In this document: positions 9,847 through 18,968 of the stretch, piece by piece
Layout: each line of letters starts with the position of its first letter
Numbering within the stretch: the first letter of the stretch is position 1
NCBI RefSeq assembly: GCF_000590885.1
Contig: NZ_JFHN01000058.1
Location: 1-64,000 of the forward strand
Direction of reading: 5' to 3'
DNA length: 64,000 nucleotides
Source of the DNA: Erwinia mallotivora
GTDB lineage: Bacteria; Pseudomonadota; Gammaproteobacteria; Enterobacterales; Enterobacteriaceae
Notes under the pieces: model-generated
What the model was told of the DNA's origin: nothing
The model's database searches: none
What the model saw: only the letters and a program-made list of their open reading frames with translations
Made by a program: the position numbers and the translations under genes

Positions 9847-11090
9847 TGACCGGCTCTCTCTCTCTTCTGCTTGGCCTGCGCTTCAGCCGCGGGCGTCGTC
9901 GTGGCGGCATGGTTTCGCTGATTTCGGTCATTTCTACCGCCGGCATTGCGCTGGGCGTGGCGGTGCTGATTATTGGTCTCAGTGCGATGAACGGCTTTGA
10001 ACGTGAGCTGAACAACCGCATCCTGGCGGTGGTGCCTCACGGTGAAATCGAGCCGGTGAAACAGCCTTTTACCGGCTGGCAGACATTGTTGCCGCAGGTA
10101 GCGCAGGTTAAGGGGATTGCTGCGGCCGCACCCTATATCAACTTCACCGGGCTTATTGAGAGCGGGGTGAAGTTGCAGGCGGTCCAGGTAAAAGGCGTCG
10201 ATCCGCAACAGGAAACGCGACTCAGCGCGCTGCCGGCTTACGTGCAGAATAATGCCTGGCAGAGTTTCAGCGCGGGTAAGCAACAAATCATTCTGGGTCA
10301 GGGGCTGGCAAAAAGTCTCAATCTGAAACAGGGCGACTGGCTGACTATCCTGATCCCCAACAGCAGCCAGGGACAAAAACTGTTGCAGCCAAAGCGTGTG
10401 CGTCTCCAGGTGAGCGGTATTCTGGCCCTCAGCGGCATGTTGGATCACAGCCTGGCGCTGGTGCCCCTGGCCGATGCGCAGCAATACCTGAATATGGGTG
10501 ACAACGTCACCGGTATTGCGTTGAAAATGAACGATCCCTTTGCCGCGCAAAAACTGGTGCGCGATGCCGGTGAAGTCACCCATGCTTACGTCTATATCCG
10601 CAGCTGGATTGGCACCTATGGCTATATGTACCGTGACATCCAGATGATCCGCGCCATTATGTATCTGGCAATGGTGCTGGTGATTGGCGTGGCCTGTTTT
10701 AATATCGTCTCGACGTTAGTGATGGCGGTGAAGGACAAGAGCAGCGACATTGCGGTGCTGCGTACCCTCGGCGCGAAGGATGGTTTGATCCGCGCAATCT
10801 TTGTCTGGTACGGGCTGATGGCAGGGCTGCTGGGCAGCGTCAGCGGCGTGGTGGTTGGGGTGCTGGCCGCTTACAACCTGACGCCACTGATTCGGGGTAT
10901 TGAATCCCTGACCGGCTATCATTTTCTGTCCGGTGATATTTACTTTATTGACTTTTTACCGTCAGAAGTCCACTGGCTGGATGTCACCATTGTGCTGTTG
11001 ACCTCACTGGTGCTCAGCCTGATTGCCAGCTGGTATCCGGCGAGAAGAGCCAGTCGAATCGACCCCGCCCGCGTACTCAGCGGTCACTAA
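9846..11090 (+). CDS. lolE: Lipoprotein-releasing ABC transporter permease LolE
   Basis: This 414-residue protein pairs with LolC in the LolCDE complex; LolE is the subunit that receives outer-membrane lipoproteins. The start is chosen at ATG 9846, which overlaps the last base of the lolD stop and gives the E. coli length. An in-frame GTG at 9843 would add one residue. The architecture is one N-terminal helix, a periplasmic domain, then three C-terminal helices ending [19 protein letters not shown]. It is the last gene of the operon. The nagK gene, which I recall between lolE and cobB in E. coli, is absent. Confidence 0.96.
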   Translation: MTGSLSLLLGLRFSRGRRRGGMVSLISVISTAGIALGVAVLIIGLSAMNGFERELNNRILAVVPHGEIEPVKQPFTGWQTLLPQVAQVKGIAAAAPYINFTGLIESGVKLQAVQVKGVDPQQETRLSALPAYVQNNAWQSFSAGKQQIILGQGLAKSLNLKQGDWLTILIPNSSQGQKLLQPKRVRLQVSGILALSGMLDHSLALVPLADAQQYLNMGDNVTGIALKMNDPFAAQKLVRDAGEVTHAYVYIRSWIGTYGYMYRDIQMIRAIMYLAMVLVIGVACFNIVSTLVMAVKDKSSDIAVLRTLGAKDGLIRAIFVWYGLMAGLLGSVSGVVVGVLAAYNLTPLIRGIESLTGYHFLSGDIYFIDFLPSEVHWLDVTIVLLTSLVLSLIASWYPARRASRIDPARVLSGH

Positions 11091-11126
11091 AGGCCGCATT
11101 CCGGCACGTTAAGGAGCAGATAAGTT

Positions 11127-11963
11127 ATGATGCGTACCCCCCGACGCCGTCTGAGACTGGCACGTTACAAAAAAAACCGACGTCAGGTGCATCAGCGCTT
11201 TCGTCAGCGCATTTTCGAACGCGATCGTAATATTGAGATTGCCCGTAATCCTCTGCCACGCGTGGTGGTGCTGACCGGTGCGGGTATCTCCGCCGAGTCA
11301 GGTATTCGTACCTTCCGCGCTGCGGATGGCCTGTGGGAAGATCACAAAGTGGAAGAGGTGGCGACGCCGGAAGGGTTTGCTCAGGACCCGCAAAAGGTTC
11401 AGGCCTTTTACAATGCGCGTCGACGCCATTTGCAGCAGCCTGAGATTGCGCCTAATGCCGCGCATCTGGCTCTGGCAGAGCTGGAAGCGGCGCTCGGTGA
11501 CCACTTTTTGCTGGTGACGCAAAATATCGACAATCTGCATGAGCGGGCGGGCAGCCGTAATATCATCCATATGCACGGTGAACTGCTGAAGCTGCGCTGT
11601 GTTATCAGCGGTCAGGTGGTGAACTGGCAGGACGATGTCAATCCCGATGAGCGCTGCCACTGTTGCCAGTTTCCATCGGTGCTGCGGCCGCATATCGTCT
11701 GGTTTGGCGAGATGCCGCTTCAGATGGATGAGATCTACACCGCGCTGGCGGAGGCCGACTACTTTGTTGCCATTGGCACTTCAGGCCACGTTTATCCGGC
11801 GGCAGGATTTGTTCATGAGGCGAAGTTGCAGGGGGCGCATACGCTGGAACTGAATCTGCAACCCAGCCAGGTGGGCAGTGAGTTTGATGAGAAAGAGTAC
11901 GGGCCGGCCAGTGAGGTGGTGCCGAAATTTGTGCAAAACCTGCTGCGAAAAGCTGGCCGCTGA
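11127..11963 (+). CDS. cobB: NAD-dependent protein deacylase (sirtuin) CobB
   Basis: This 278-residue sirtuin removes acetyl and succinyl groups from lysines using NAD+. It shows [14 protein letters not shown] (NAD binding), [12 protein letters not shown], the catalytic histidine in HMHGEL, and a four-cysteine zinc site (RC...SG, then CHCC). The basic N-terminus of about 40 residues matches the long E. coli CobB form. The ATG at 11127 has AAGGAG upstream. A hairpin (11956-11962 with 11974-11980) overlaps the stop codon. Confidence 0.95.
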   Translation: MMRTPRRRLRLARYKKNRRQVHQRFRQRIFERDRNIEIARNPLPRVVVLTGAGISAESGIRTFRAADGLWEDHKVEEVATPEGFAQDPQKVQAFYNARRRHLQQPEIAPNAAHLALAELEAALGDHFLLVTQNIDNLHERAGSRNIIHMHGELLKLRCVISGQVVNWQDDVNPDERCHCCQFPSVLRPHIVWFGEMPLQMDEIYTALAEADYFVAIGTSGHVYPAAGFVHEAKLQGAHTLELNLQPSQVGSEFDEKEYGPASEVVPKFVQNLLRKAGR

Positions 11964-12041
11964 ACGCCGAAGACAGCGGCTGAGGGCTGAAAAGTGACAA
12001 AAGCTGTTGCTGTTCGCGACGATGTTGTCCCTTATCTGCGT

Positions 12042-12086
12042 CAGCCCGTCAGCCCGTCAGCCCGTCAGCCCGTCAGCCGGGCTGAC
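12042..12086. repeat. 8-bp tandem repeat (CAGCCCGT) ending in a hairpin
   Basis: Four exact copies of CAGCCCGT occupy 12042-12073 and a fifth, partial copy follows. The array merges into the inverted repeat GTCAGCC-G-GGCTGAC (12072-12086), which spans the sitD stop codon. It lies between the convergent cobB and sitD ends, so copy-number change would not shift a reading frame unless it reached the sitD stop. Confidence 0.75.
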
Positions 12087-12915
12087 AGCGATGGCGACGT
12101 CTGTCTCTTATGCTGACCAGCGTGAACACCACGATAAAAACCAGTGAGAAAAGCACCACAATGGTTGGTGCTGGCGCGCTGTCGATAAAAAAAGACAGGT
12201 AAACGCCGCTGAAGGTCACCGTCACCGCCAGCAGCACGGCAACCAGCATCATGCTGACAAAACGTCGGGTCAGCAGCAGCGCAATAGCACCGGGAGCGAT
12301 AAGCAGCGACAGGGTCAGAATTATTCCCACGGCTTTCAGCGCCGCGACAATGGTCAGCGAGGTCATACACAGTAGCCCGTAATGCAGCAGCGGGGCATTG
12401 AGGCCGCTGGCGCTGGCCTGGATGGGATCAAAAGCATGCAGCAGAAAATCGCGCCATTTCGCCACCAGAATCAGGCTAATCAGCAGGGCAATAAGCCCGG
12501 TCTGCATTAAATCGCTGAAGTTAATCCCCAGCATATCCCCGAACAGAATATGATCGAGATGAATCTCAGCCTTAACCGCCACCGACATGATTAACCCGAT
12601 GGCAAACATGGCGGAGAAGACAATTCCCATCAGGGCATCCTGTTTTATTCTGGTGTGCTCCTTAAGAAAACCCGTTGCCAGCGCACAAAACAGCCCGGCG
12701 AAAAAGGCCCCCACGGCAAACGGTAAGCCCACAAGCCAGGCCAGCACCACGCCAGGAAACACCGCGTGGCTCATGGCATCACCCAGTAACGCCCAGCCTT
12801 TCAGCACCAGCAGGCAGGAGATGAGTGCCGAGGGAACGGCCAGCAACACCGCAATCAGCAGGGCGTTGTGCATAAAATCAAACTGAAAGGGTTGCAGCAA
12901 AAATGTGAGGCTCAT
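12073..12915 (-). CDS. sitD: Manganese/iron ABC transporter permease SitD
   Basis: This 280-residue integral membrane protein of the ABC-3 family has about eight hydrophobic helices. It is the second permease of the SitABCD system for Mn(II)/Fe(II). Family-typical stretches include LKGWALLGDAMSHAVFPGV near residue 40 and AVGIILTLSLLIAPGA near 205. Its start overlaps the end of sitC by four bases, and its stop lies in an 8-bp tandem repeat. Fourth gene of the operon. Confidence 0.92.
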   Translation of the reverse strand: MSLTFLLQPFQFDFMHNALLIAVLLAVPSALISCLLVLKGWALLGDAMSHAVFPGVVLAWLVGLPFAVGAFFAGLFCALATGFLKEHTRIKQDALMGIVFSAMFAIGLIMSVAVKAEIHLDHILFGDMLGINFSDLMQTGLIALLISLILVAKWRDFLLHAFDPIQASASGLNAPLLHYGLLCMTSLTIVAALKAVGIILTLSLLIAPGAIALLLTRRFVSMMLVAVLLAVTVTFSGVYLSFFIDSAPAPTIVVLFSLVFIVVFTLVSIRDRRRHRCQPG

Positions 12916-13775
12916 GGCATCTGCCCCTCACGCTGTGATAGCGCGCGTCTGTGCCGGTTCAGCCAGCCATATTTGGGCGAAAACAAAAACGCCAGCAGAA
13001 AGATAATCGCCTGTGCCACCACGATAATCCCACCCGTCGCACCATCAAGAAAATAACTGATCCAGGCACCAAAAAAGCTGGTGACTGCACCGATGATCAC
13101 CGCCAGCATCAGCATTCGGGGGAAGCGGTCGGTCAGTAAATATGCCGTTGCCCCTGGCGCTACTACCATGCAAATCACCAGAAAAGCCCCGACGGTTTGC
13201 AACGCGGCGACCGTGGTCACCGATAATAAAACAAAGAACAACGCTTTCAGACGCAGCGGATTCAGACCCACGCTACGGGCATGGTTCTCATCAAAGAAGG
13301 TCACCATCAAATCTTTCCATTTCAGCAGCAGAATGGTCAGGCAGACCACGCCACTCAGGGCCAGTTGCAGGATATCAGCGGGTGTCACCGCCAGGATGTT
13401 GCCTGACACGATGGTCTGGATATTCACCGAGGTTGGATTAAGCGACATCATAAACAGCCCGAAACCAAAGAAGGAGGAGAAGATAAGGCCGATGATCACG
13501 TCTTCGCGCAGTCGGGTGCGCTGATGGAGAAACAGCATGGCCGCCGCAGCCAGCCCGCCGGAAAAAAAAGCCCCCAGCGAGAAGGGCAATCCCAGCATCC
13601 AGGCCCCGGCGACGCCCGGTACGACAGCATGGGACAGCGCATCGCCAATCAGCGACCAGCCTTTCAGGATCAGAAAGCAGGAGAGAAAAGCGCATACGCC
13701 GCCCACCAGCGCAGATACCCACATGGCGTTGAGCATGTATTGATAGCTAAACGGTTCCAGTAATGTGCTTATCAC
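12912..13775 (-). CDS. sitC: Manganese/iron ABC transporter permease SitC
   Basis: This 287-residue ABC-3 permease is paralogous to SitD, with ILKGWSLIGDALSHAVVPGV near residue 37 and GAFLVICMVVAPGATAYLL near 200. It forms the inner-membrane channel with SitD. Four-base overlaps join it to sitB upstream and sitD downstream, so the operon is translationally coupled throughout. Confidence 0.92.
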   Translation of the reverse strand: MISTLLEPFSYQYMLNAMWVSALVGGVCAFLSCFLILKGWSLIGDALSHAVVPGVAGAWMLGLPFSLGAFFSGGLAAAAMLFLHQRTRLREDVIIGLIFSSFFGFGLFMMSLNPTSVNIQTIVSGNILAVTPADILQLALSGVVCLTILLLKWKDLMVTFFDENHARSVGLNPLRLKALFFVLLSVTTVAALQTVGAFLVICMVVAPGATAYLLTDRFPRMLMLAVIIGAVTSFFGAWISYFLDGATGGIIVVAQAIIFLLAFLFSPKYGWLNRHRRALSQREGQMP

Positions 13776-14590
13776 CGGTGCTCCTTCTGCGGCAGTGTGC
13801 CATCTTCAGTTGCCGTAAGCGCCGACATCACTGGATGCAGAATGCCATCGAAAGTTTTGCTGAGATTCGCTGCGGTAAAGGTTTCGGCGGTCGGGCCACA
13901 GGCCAGCACCGTGCCTTTAATCAGTACGCTGTAGTCGCAAAAACGCTCCACGGCAGCAAGGTTATGTGTTGAAACCAGCAGGGTGCATCCCTCATCCCGC
14001 ATCTGTTGCAGTAATGAGACAAGTTGCTGTTCACTGTTGATATCAATGCCGGTAAACGGCTCATCAAGCAGCACAATTTTTCCACCCTGAGCGATAGCAC
14101 GGGCGAGAAAGATGCGTTTTTTTTGCCCACCCGATAGCTCGCCAATCTGCCGGTGACGAAAATCTCCCATTCCCACCCGATCCAGCGCGGCCGTTACCGC
14201 ATCCCGGTCCGCTTTACGGGGTATGCGTAACCTGCCCATGTGGCCATAACGCCCCATCATCACCACATCTTCAGCCAGTACCGGAAAATGCCAGTCAACA
14301 TCCTCCGACTGAGGAACATAAGCCACCAGATTCTGCTGCAATGCCTGGCGGGTCGCCATGCCAGCCAGGCTGACGTTGCCACTGGCCAGCGGAACAAAGC
14401 CCATCAGCGCTTTAAACAGCGTTGATTTTCCGGAGCCATTGATCCCCACCAGGGCGGCGAGCGTCCCCTGGGGAACGCAAAAACTGGCATCTCTGAGCGC
14501 GGTATGGCCATTGCGCCAGGTAACGGTCAGATTTGAGGCCTCAATGCCGGCCGGATGCAGCGCAGTGCTGTCAGAGGGAGAGTGACTCAT
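13772..14590 (-). CDS. sitB: Manganese/iron ABC transporter ATPase SitB
   Basis: This 272-residue cytoplasmic ATPase has Walker A GINGSGKST (about 49-57), signature LSGGQKKR and Walker B VLLDEPFTGID. The YVPQSEDVDWHFPV stretch is characteristic of the metal-type ABC family. It energises the SitC/SitD channel. It overlaps both neighbours by four bases. Confidence 0.93.
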   Translation of the reverse strand: MSHSPSDSTALHPAGIEASNLTVTWRNGHTALRDASFCVPQGTLAALVGINGSGKSTLFKALMGFVPLASGNVSLAGMATRQALQQNLVAYVPQSEDVDWHFPVLAEDVVMMGRYGHMGRLRIPRKADRDAVTAALDRVGMGDFRHRQIGELSGGQKKRIFLARAIAQGGKIVLLDEPFTGIDINSEQQLVSLLQQMRDEGCTLLVSTHNLAAVERFCDYSVLIKGTVLACGPTAETFTAANLSKTFDGILHPVMSALTATEDGTLPQKEHR

Positions 14591-15504
14591 CGTTTCAGCC
14601 CGTCAGTAATGCCTGTCACCACCGTTTTCGTGGTGACACGCAGCAGATCAAGATAGGTGGGAACCGGACCATCAGCGGTGCTGAGTGAATCCACATAGAG
14701 TACGCCGCCGTAGTGTGCGCCTGTCTCCCTGGCAACCTGGCGAGCAGGTTTGTCAGAGACGGTGCTTTCGCTGAAGATCGCCGGAATGGCGTTTTTGTTG
14801 ACGGCATCAATCACCTGGCGAACCTGCTGCGGGGTGCCCTGCTGATCGGCATTAATTGGCCACAGGTAAAGCTCTTTCAGCCCGAGATCGCGTGCAAGGT
14901 AGGAAAAAGCACCTTCACTGCTCACCAGCCAGCGTTTGTCTGCCGGTATGCTGTCAATCTCTTCGCGCAGGGGGTGCAGGGTGGCGGCAATTTTTTGCTG
15001 ATAAATTTCTGCATTCTTACGATAAATCGCGGCGTTTGACGGGTCGTACTTCACCAGCGCATCGCGAATGTTATTAACATAAATACGCGCATTGTCGGGT
15101 GACATCCAGGCGTGAGGATTGGGCTTGCCGTTGTAAGGCCCGGCTGTTATCCCCAGCGGTATAATCCCTGTAGAAACCTCGACTTCCGGCACGCCGGATA
15201 AGTGTTGATAAAACTTTCTGAACCACAGTTCCAGATTCAGGCCATTTGACAGGATTAGCTGTGCGCCCTGTGCACGGCGGATATCCCCCGGCGTCGGCTG
15301 ATACTCATGAATTTCCGCTCCTGCTCGGGTAATCGACTCGACCACCGCCGCGTCACCGGCCACGTTCCTCGCCATATCAGCAATGATGGTAAAGGTGGTG
15401 ACCACCTTAAATTTTTCCTGCGCCTGCGCGGTGGGAGCCGCAAGCAGCAGAACGACAATGAGTGCGCCAGAAAAGCCTGACGCCAGAACCCGCCATTTTT
15501 TCAT
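14587..15504 (-). CDS. sitA: Manganese/iron-binding periplasmic protein SitA
   Basis: This 305-residue cluster A-I solute-binding protein has a signal peptide ending near PTAQAQ (about 28). The four expected metal ligands are present: H66, H131 (NPHAWM), E197 (SEGAFSYL) and D272 (YVDSLS). It captures Mn(II)/Fe(II) in the periplasm and delivers it to SitBCD. The ribosome site GGAGAAGG precedes the ATG. It is first in the operon, behind a promoter with an MntR-type palindrome and a Fur-like sequence, as is usual for sit operons. Confidence 0.94.
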   Translation of the reverse strand: MKKWRVLASGFSGALIVVLLLAAPTAQAQEKFKVVTTFTIIADMARNVAGDAAVVESITRAGAEIHEYQPTPGDIRRAQGAQLILSNGLNLELWFRKFYQHLSGVPEVEVSTGIIPLGITAGPYNGKPNPHAWMSPDNARIYVNNIRDALVKYDPSNAAIYRKNAEIYQQKIAATLHPLREEIDSIPADKRWLVSSEGAFSYLARDLGLKELYLWPINADQQGTPQQVRQVIDAVNKNAIPAIFSESTVSDKPARQVARETGAHYGGVLYVDSLSTADGPVPTYLDLLRVTTKTVVTGITDGLKR

Positions 15505-15545
15505 TCACCTTCTCCTGAAATTACGTCACATAGACAATGCTATAA

Positions 15546-15586
15546 AATATAGCACTTGCTATAACTTGTTAGCAATAATTCTCATT
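15546..15586 (-). promoter_or_regulatory. sitA promoter with MntR box and Fur-like site
   Basis: On the minus strand, TTGCTA (15570-15575) and TATATT (15546-15551) are 18 bp apart. TATAGC-ACTT-GCTATA (15548-15563) is a perfect inverted repeat resembling the MntR box reported for Salmonella sitA, and it overlaps the -10. AATGAGAATTATT (15574-15586, minus strand) resembles half of a Fur box and overlaps the -35. Repression by both Mn and Fe is inferred. Confidence 0.7.
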
Positions 15587-15626
15587 TATGTGACAGAGAT
15601 ACCTTTGCTGATAGACGAGGAGAGGT

Positions 15627-15659
15627 GCAACCCGTTGGTGCAATGACGGGACGGGTTGC
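15627..15659. terminator. Hairpin downstream of the BenE-family gene
   Basis: GCAACCCGT (15627-15635) pairs perfectly with ACGGGTTGC (15651-15659). It follows the BenE-family stop on the minus strand... note that transcription there runs toward lower coordinates, so the hairpin precedes rather than follows that gene's stop and instead lies between the sitA promoter and the BenE stop at 15674; it could end neither gene cleanly. No U-run is present, and a role is uncertain. Confidence 0.25.
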
Positions 15660-15673
15660 CTGAAAAGCGGTTT

Positions 15674-16858
15674 TTATGCGCTGGCGCGTTGCCCGAATGA
15701 CAGGATCAGATGGGCGATAACGCCCCCCACCAGGCCCCAGAATGCGGCACCCACACCTAGCAGCGTCAGGCCTGAGGCGGTTATCAGAAAGGTAATCACG
15801 GCGGCTTCACGCTGTTTTTCCTCTGACAAAGCCCGTTGCAGACTGGATGCGATGGTGCCCAGCAGCGCCAGACCGGCAATGGTGTGGATTAAGGCCGCCG
15901 GAAGGGCACTGAACAATTGTCCAATCACCCCGCCAAATAATCCGGCCAGCAGATAGAAAAAACCGGCGCAGACGGCTCCCCAGTAACGGCGATGAGGGTC
16001 GGGATGGACGTCGGGCCCCATACAGATAGCGGCAGTAATGGCGGCGATGCAGACAGAAAATCCACCGAAGGGCGCGAGCAGCAGGGAGGCGAGGCCGGTC
16101 CAGCTCATCAGCGGGGAAACAGGGATCTGCCAGCCTGCGGCTTTTAATGTGGCGATGCCGGGCGCATTTTGTGAAGCCATGGTCACCACAAAAAACGGGA
16201 TGCCGATGCCCAGCAGGGTGGACAGCGTAAAGTGGGGCGCGACAAATTGCGGCAGGACAAAAGAGAACGGCTGCTGCGCAACAGAAAACGTCCCCTGAGC
16301 GCAGGCAGCCGCCAGACCCGCCAGCAGGGTCAGCACAATAGCGTAGCGGGGAAGATAACGCCGTGCGACAAGGTAGCTCAGGCACATCGTCCCCGTCAGA
16401 GTGAAATCAATGCGGAATGAGCCAAAAGCATCAATGCCAAAACGCAGTAAGATACCGGCCAGCATGGCAGATGAGATTGCCAGCGGAATATGGTCCATCA
16501 GACGGGCAAACAGTCCCGTTACTCCACACAGGAAAATCAGACCAGAGGCAAACATAAAGACGCCGATGGCTTCTGGCAGCGGAGTGCCGGGCAGGCTGGT
16601 GACCAGCAGCGCGGCACCTGGCGTCGACCATGCGGTGAGGATAGGGGTGCGATACCAGAGCGACAGACCAATCGACGTTACGCCCATCGCCAGCCCCAGC
16701 ATGGTCAGCCAACCGCCGGTCTGCATGGCAGAGGCACCGGCTGCGCTTGCCGCCTGGAATATAATCGCCGCTGAGCTGGTGTAGCCAACCAGCACGGCAA
16801 CAAAGCCAGCCACTACGGCAGGAAATGTCAGATGAGAGAGGGAGAGAGGTGGACGCAT
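15674..16858 (-). CDS. BenE-family (YdcO-like) transporter
   Basis: This 394-residue inner-membrane protein has about eleven hydrophobic segments. It matches the benzoate/H+ symporter family and E. coli YdcO in stretches such as LTAWSTPGAALLVTSLPG, MASQNAPGIATLKAAG and FGGFSVCIAAITAAICMGPD. The substrate is not predictable from sequence; aromatic acids are one possibility. I start at ATG 16858, with GGAG 8-11 bases before it. Ten more in-frame codons upstream would run through the palindromic operator and are unlikely to be coding. It is divergent from an XRE-cupin gene, its probable regulator. Confidence 0.85.
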   Translation of the reverse strand: MRPPLSLSHLTFPAVVAGFVAVLVGYTSSAAIIFQAASAAGASAMQTGGWLTMLGLAMGVTSIGLSLWYRTPILTAWSTPGAALLVTSLPGTPLPEAIGVFMFASGLIFLCGVTGLFARLMDHIPLAISSAMLAGILLRFGIDAFGSFRIDFTLTGTMCLSYLVARRYLPRYAIVLTLLAGLAAACAQGTFSVAQQPFSFVLPQFVAPHFTLSTLLGIGIPFFVVTMASQNAPGIATLKAAGWQIPVSPLMSWTGLASLLLAPFGGFSVCIAAITAAICMGPDVHPDPHRRYWGAVCAGFFYLLAGLFGGVIGQLFSALPAALIHTIAGLALLGTIASSLQRALSEEKQREAAVITFLITASGLTLLGVGAAFWGLVGGVIAHLILSFGQRASA

Positions 16859-16870
16859 AAAAATCTCCGT

Positions 16871-16917
16871 TTGTACGTTATAACGCACAAGCTAGCACTG
16901 TGCGTTATAACGTACAA
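16871..16917. promoter_or_regulatory. Long palindromic operator between the BenE-family and XRE-cupin genes
   Basis: A perfect 19-bp inverted repeat (16871-16889 with 16899-16917) surrounds a 9-bp spacer. Each arm carries its own smaller palindrome, GTTATAAC, within ACGTTATAACG. The structure therefore looks like two dimer sites about 27 bp apart, centre to centre, placed over both divergent promoters. The natural binder is the adjacent XRE-cupin protein (inference). Confidence 0.8.
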
Positions 16918-16950
16918 GTGCTAAAATGACGCTCCTGACCAGGAGGTGGT

Positions 16951-17511
16951 ATGAGCGATCCCTTTCTTCAACCCGGCGTGACCCTGAAGTCTTTGCGAGC
17001 GTCGCGAGGATGGAGTCTGACCCTGGCCGCCGGGAAAACCGGCGTGAGTAAAGCCATGCTGGGCCAGATTGAACGGGGTGAATCCAGCCCGACCGTGGCA
17101 ACGCTGTGGAAAATTGCCACCGGTTTTAATGTTCCCTTTTCGCTATTTATCCTGCCAGCAGAGGCCCCATCCGCTGTCCCGGTGCTGCCTGATGGCCTGA
17201 CACAGGATAACGACGTGATGAAAGTTACCCCGCTGTTCCCTTACGATCCGCTATTGCGCTTCGATATGCTGGCGGTTGAACTGGTTGCTGGCGGCATCAG
17301 TGAGTCTTCGGCTCATGACAGCGGCGTCATTGAGCATGTGGTGGTTAATGAGGGGGAATTGCAGCTGGAGGTTGATGGAATCTGGCATACCCTTAAAAAA
17401 GATGAGGGTTTGCGTTTTCAGGCAGATTGCACACACAGCTACTATAACCCTGGTGAACAGACGGTAAAATTTCACAGCCTTATCCATTACCCGCAGCGCC
17501 AGGTTGGGTGA
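16951..17511 (+). CDS. XRE-family regulator with C-terminal cupin (YdcN-like)
   Basis: This 186-residue protein has an N-terminal helix-turn-helix of the XRE type (about 10-65: LKSLRASRGWSLTLAAGKTG, then SKAMLGQIERGESSPTVATL). Its C-terminal cupin domain (about 85-180) ends in the barrel stretch HSYYNPGEQTVKFHSLIHYP. Cupin-XRE proteins usually sense a small molecule and control one adjacent transporter or enzyme. AGGAGGTGG precedes the ATG. It is divergent from the BenE-family transporter, the same pairing as ydcN-ydcO in E. coli. Confidence 0.85.
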   Translation: MSDPFLQPGVTLKSLRASRGWSLTLAAGKTGVSKAMLGQIERGESSPTVATLWKIATGFNVPFSLFILPAEAPSAVPVLPDGLTQDNDVMKVTPLFPYDPLLRFDMLAVELVAGGISESSAHDSGVIEHVVVNEGELQLEVDGIWHTLKKDEGLRFQADCTHSYYNPGEQTVKFHSLIHYPQRQVG

Positions 17512-17512
17512 C

Positions 17513-17532
17513 CCGGTGCTTTCACTCACCGG
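17513..17532 (+). terminator. Short hairpin after the XRE-cupin gene
   Basis: CCGGTG (17513-17518) pairs with CACCGG (17527-17532) immediately after the stop codon. There is no U-run, so this is a weak candidate. Confidence 0.35.
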
Positions 17533-17604
17533 TGACCTGACCTGACGCAATATTCAGCAGCCAGAATGACTGATAATGAGGTCTGCCATTCAGAGGGAAG
17601 AAAG

Positions 17605-18837
17605 ATGAATAATTTACTCGACCGCTTTCTGGAATATGTTTCTTATGATACGCAATCAAAAAGTCATGTCCGCCAGATCCCCAGCACAGAAGGGCAACTG
17701 CGGCTGGCAAAAGTCCTGCAAAACGAGCTTGAAACGCTGGGTTTAAGTGATATTACGCTGAGCAAACACGGCATTGTGATGGCCACACTGCCTGCGAATG
17801 TGGACTGGTCGGTGCCGACGATTGGTTTCATCTCCCATATGGACACCTCGCCCGATTTCACGGCCAAAAATGTCAATCCGCAGATTGTGGAAAACTATCG
17901 GGGCGGCGATATTGCGCTGGGTATTGGTGATGAGATCCTCTCACCGGTCATGTTTCCGGTGCTGCACAGCCTGACTGGTCATACGCTGATTACCACCGAC
18001 GGTAAAACCCTGTTAGGTGCCGACAATAAAGCGGGGATTGCCGAAATCGTTACCGCAATTTCCAGACTGAAAAGTGAAAATATTCCACACGGTAACATCC
18101 GTATTGCCTTTACGCCCGATGAGGAGACAGGGAGAGGCACCCGCTGTTTCGATGTGGCGGCGTTTGGCGCAGAGTGGGGCTACACGGTGGATGGCGGTGG
18201 CATCGGCGAATTCGAATATGAGAACTTCAATGCCGCCTCAGTCACGATCAGGATCACCGGCAATAATGTGCATCCGGGGACGGCCAAAGGGGTAATGGTT
18301 AATGCCCTCGATCTGGCGATGCGTTTTCACGCGGCGATGCCGGAAAATGAGGTGCCGGAACAGACCGCCGGGTATGAGGGATTTTATCATCTGCATGGTA
18401 TCAAGGGCTGCGTCGACAAGGCCGAACTGCACTACATCATTCGCGATTTTGACAGCCAGCGCTTTGCCGAACGCAAAAAACTGATGAGAGAAGTTGCCAC
18501 CCGCCTGGGGGAAAGGCTGCCGGCCTGCGCAGCAATCGACGTGGAAATTGAGGATCAGTATCTTAATATGCGCGAAAAAGTTGAGGCGCATCCCCACATT
18601 ATTGAGCTTGCGCTTCAGGCGATGCGTGACTGCGATATCGAGCCGGAAGTCAAACCCATTCGTGGCGGCACCGATGGGGCGGCCCTCTCGTTTAAGGGCC
18701 TGCCATGTCCTAACCTGTTTACAGGTGGGTACAATTACCACGGCAGACATGAGTTTGCTTCACTGGATAATATGGAAAAGGCGGTGGCGGTGATTATGCG
18801 GATTGCGGCATTGACGGCCGCAAGGGCAAAGCCATAA
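17605..18837 (+). CDS. pepT: Peptidase T (tripeptidase)
   Basis: This 410-residue M20-family zinc aminotripeptidase removes the N-terminal residue of tripeptides in the cytoplasm. Motifs include ISHMDTS (metal His), LLGADNKAG (D-x-K, bridging Asp retained), PDEETGRG (catalytic Glu pair), TVDGGGIGE and [11 protein letters not shown] (last metal His). The start is ATG 17605, with GAGGGAAG 5 bases before it. An upstream in-frame ATG at 17566 would add 13 unconserved residues. The length matches E. coli PepT (408). It stands alone, without potABCD next to it. Confidence 0.95.
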   Translation: MNNLLDRFLEYVSYDTQSKSHVRQIPSTEGQLRLAKVLQNELETLGLSDITLSKHGIVMATLPANVDWSVPTIGFISHMDTSPDFTAKNVNPQIVENYRGGDIALGIGDEILSPVMFPVLHSLTGHTLITTDGKTLLGADNKAGIAEIVTAISRLKSENIPHGNIRIAFTPDEETGRGTRCFDVAAFGAEWGYTVDGGGIGEFEYENFNAASVTIRITGNNVHPGTAKGVMVNALDLAMRFHAAMPENEVPEQTAGYEGFYHLHGIKGCVDKAELHYIIRDFDSQRFAERKKLMREVATRLGERLPACAAIDVEIEDQYLNMREKVEAHPHIIELALQAMRDCDIEPEVKPIRGGTDGAALSFKGLPCPNLFTGGYNYHGRHEFASLDNMEKAVAVIMRIAALTAARAKP

Positions 18838-18898
18838 ACCTGTGTCTTTTCACGTCCTGACAGATATCGTACTTCAGCCTGTCATTTCAGCATGATGT

Positions 18899-18916
18899 CG
18901 CGCCCTCCGTGGCGCG
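18899..18916. terminator. Hairpin between pepT and roxA
   Basis: CGCGCC (18899-18904) pairs with GGCGCG (18911-18916) around a 6-nt loop, between convergent genes. There is no U-run on either strand. Confidence 0.4.
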
Positions 18917-18968
18917 GCAGAGTCTGCTTGTTGCAGGCAACATAGCAGAACGTCCGTCATCCTGGCTG

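Noticed and set aside
15627-15659. Clean terminator between sitA and the BenE-family gene
   Set aside because: The inverted repeat is real but lies just upstream of sitA's promoter and past the BenE stop in the 5'-to-3' minus direction only partly; orientation and lack of a U-run make a terminator role weak, so it is listed with low confidence.
18000-18060. PepT has GADNKAG where E. coli has GADDKAG, at first a possible loss of a metal ligand
   Set aside because: The bridging ligand is the first Asp of the D-x-K pattern, which is kept; the changed residue is the variable x.
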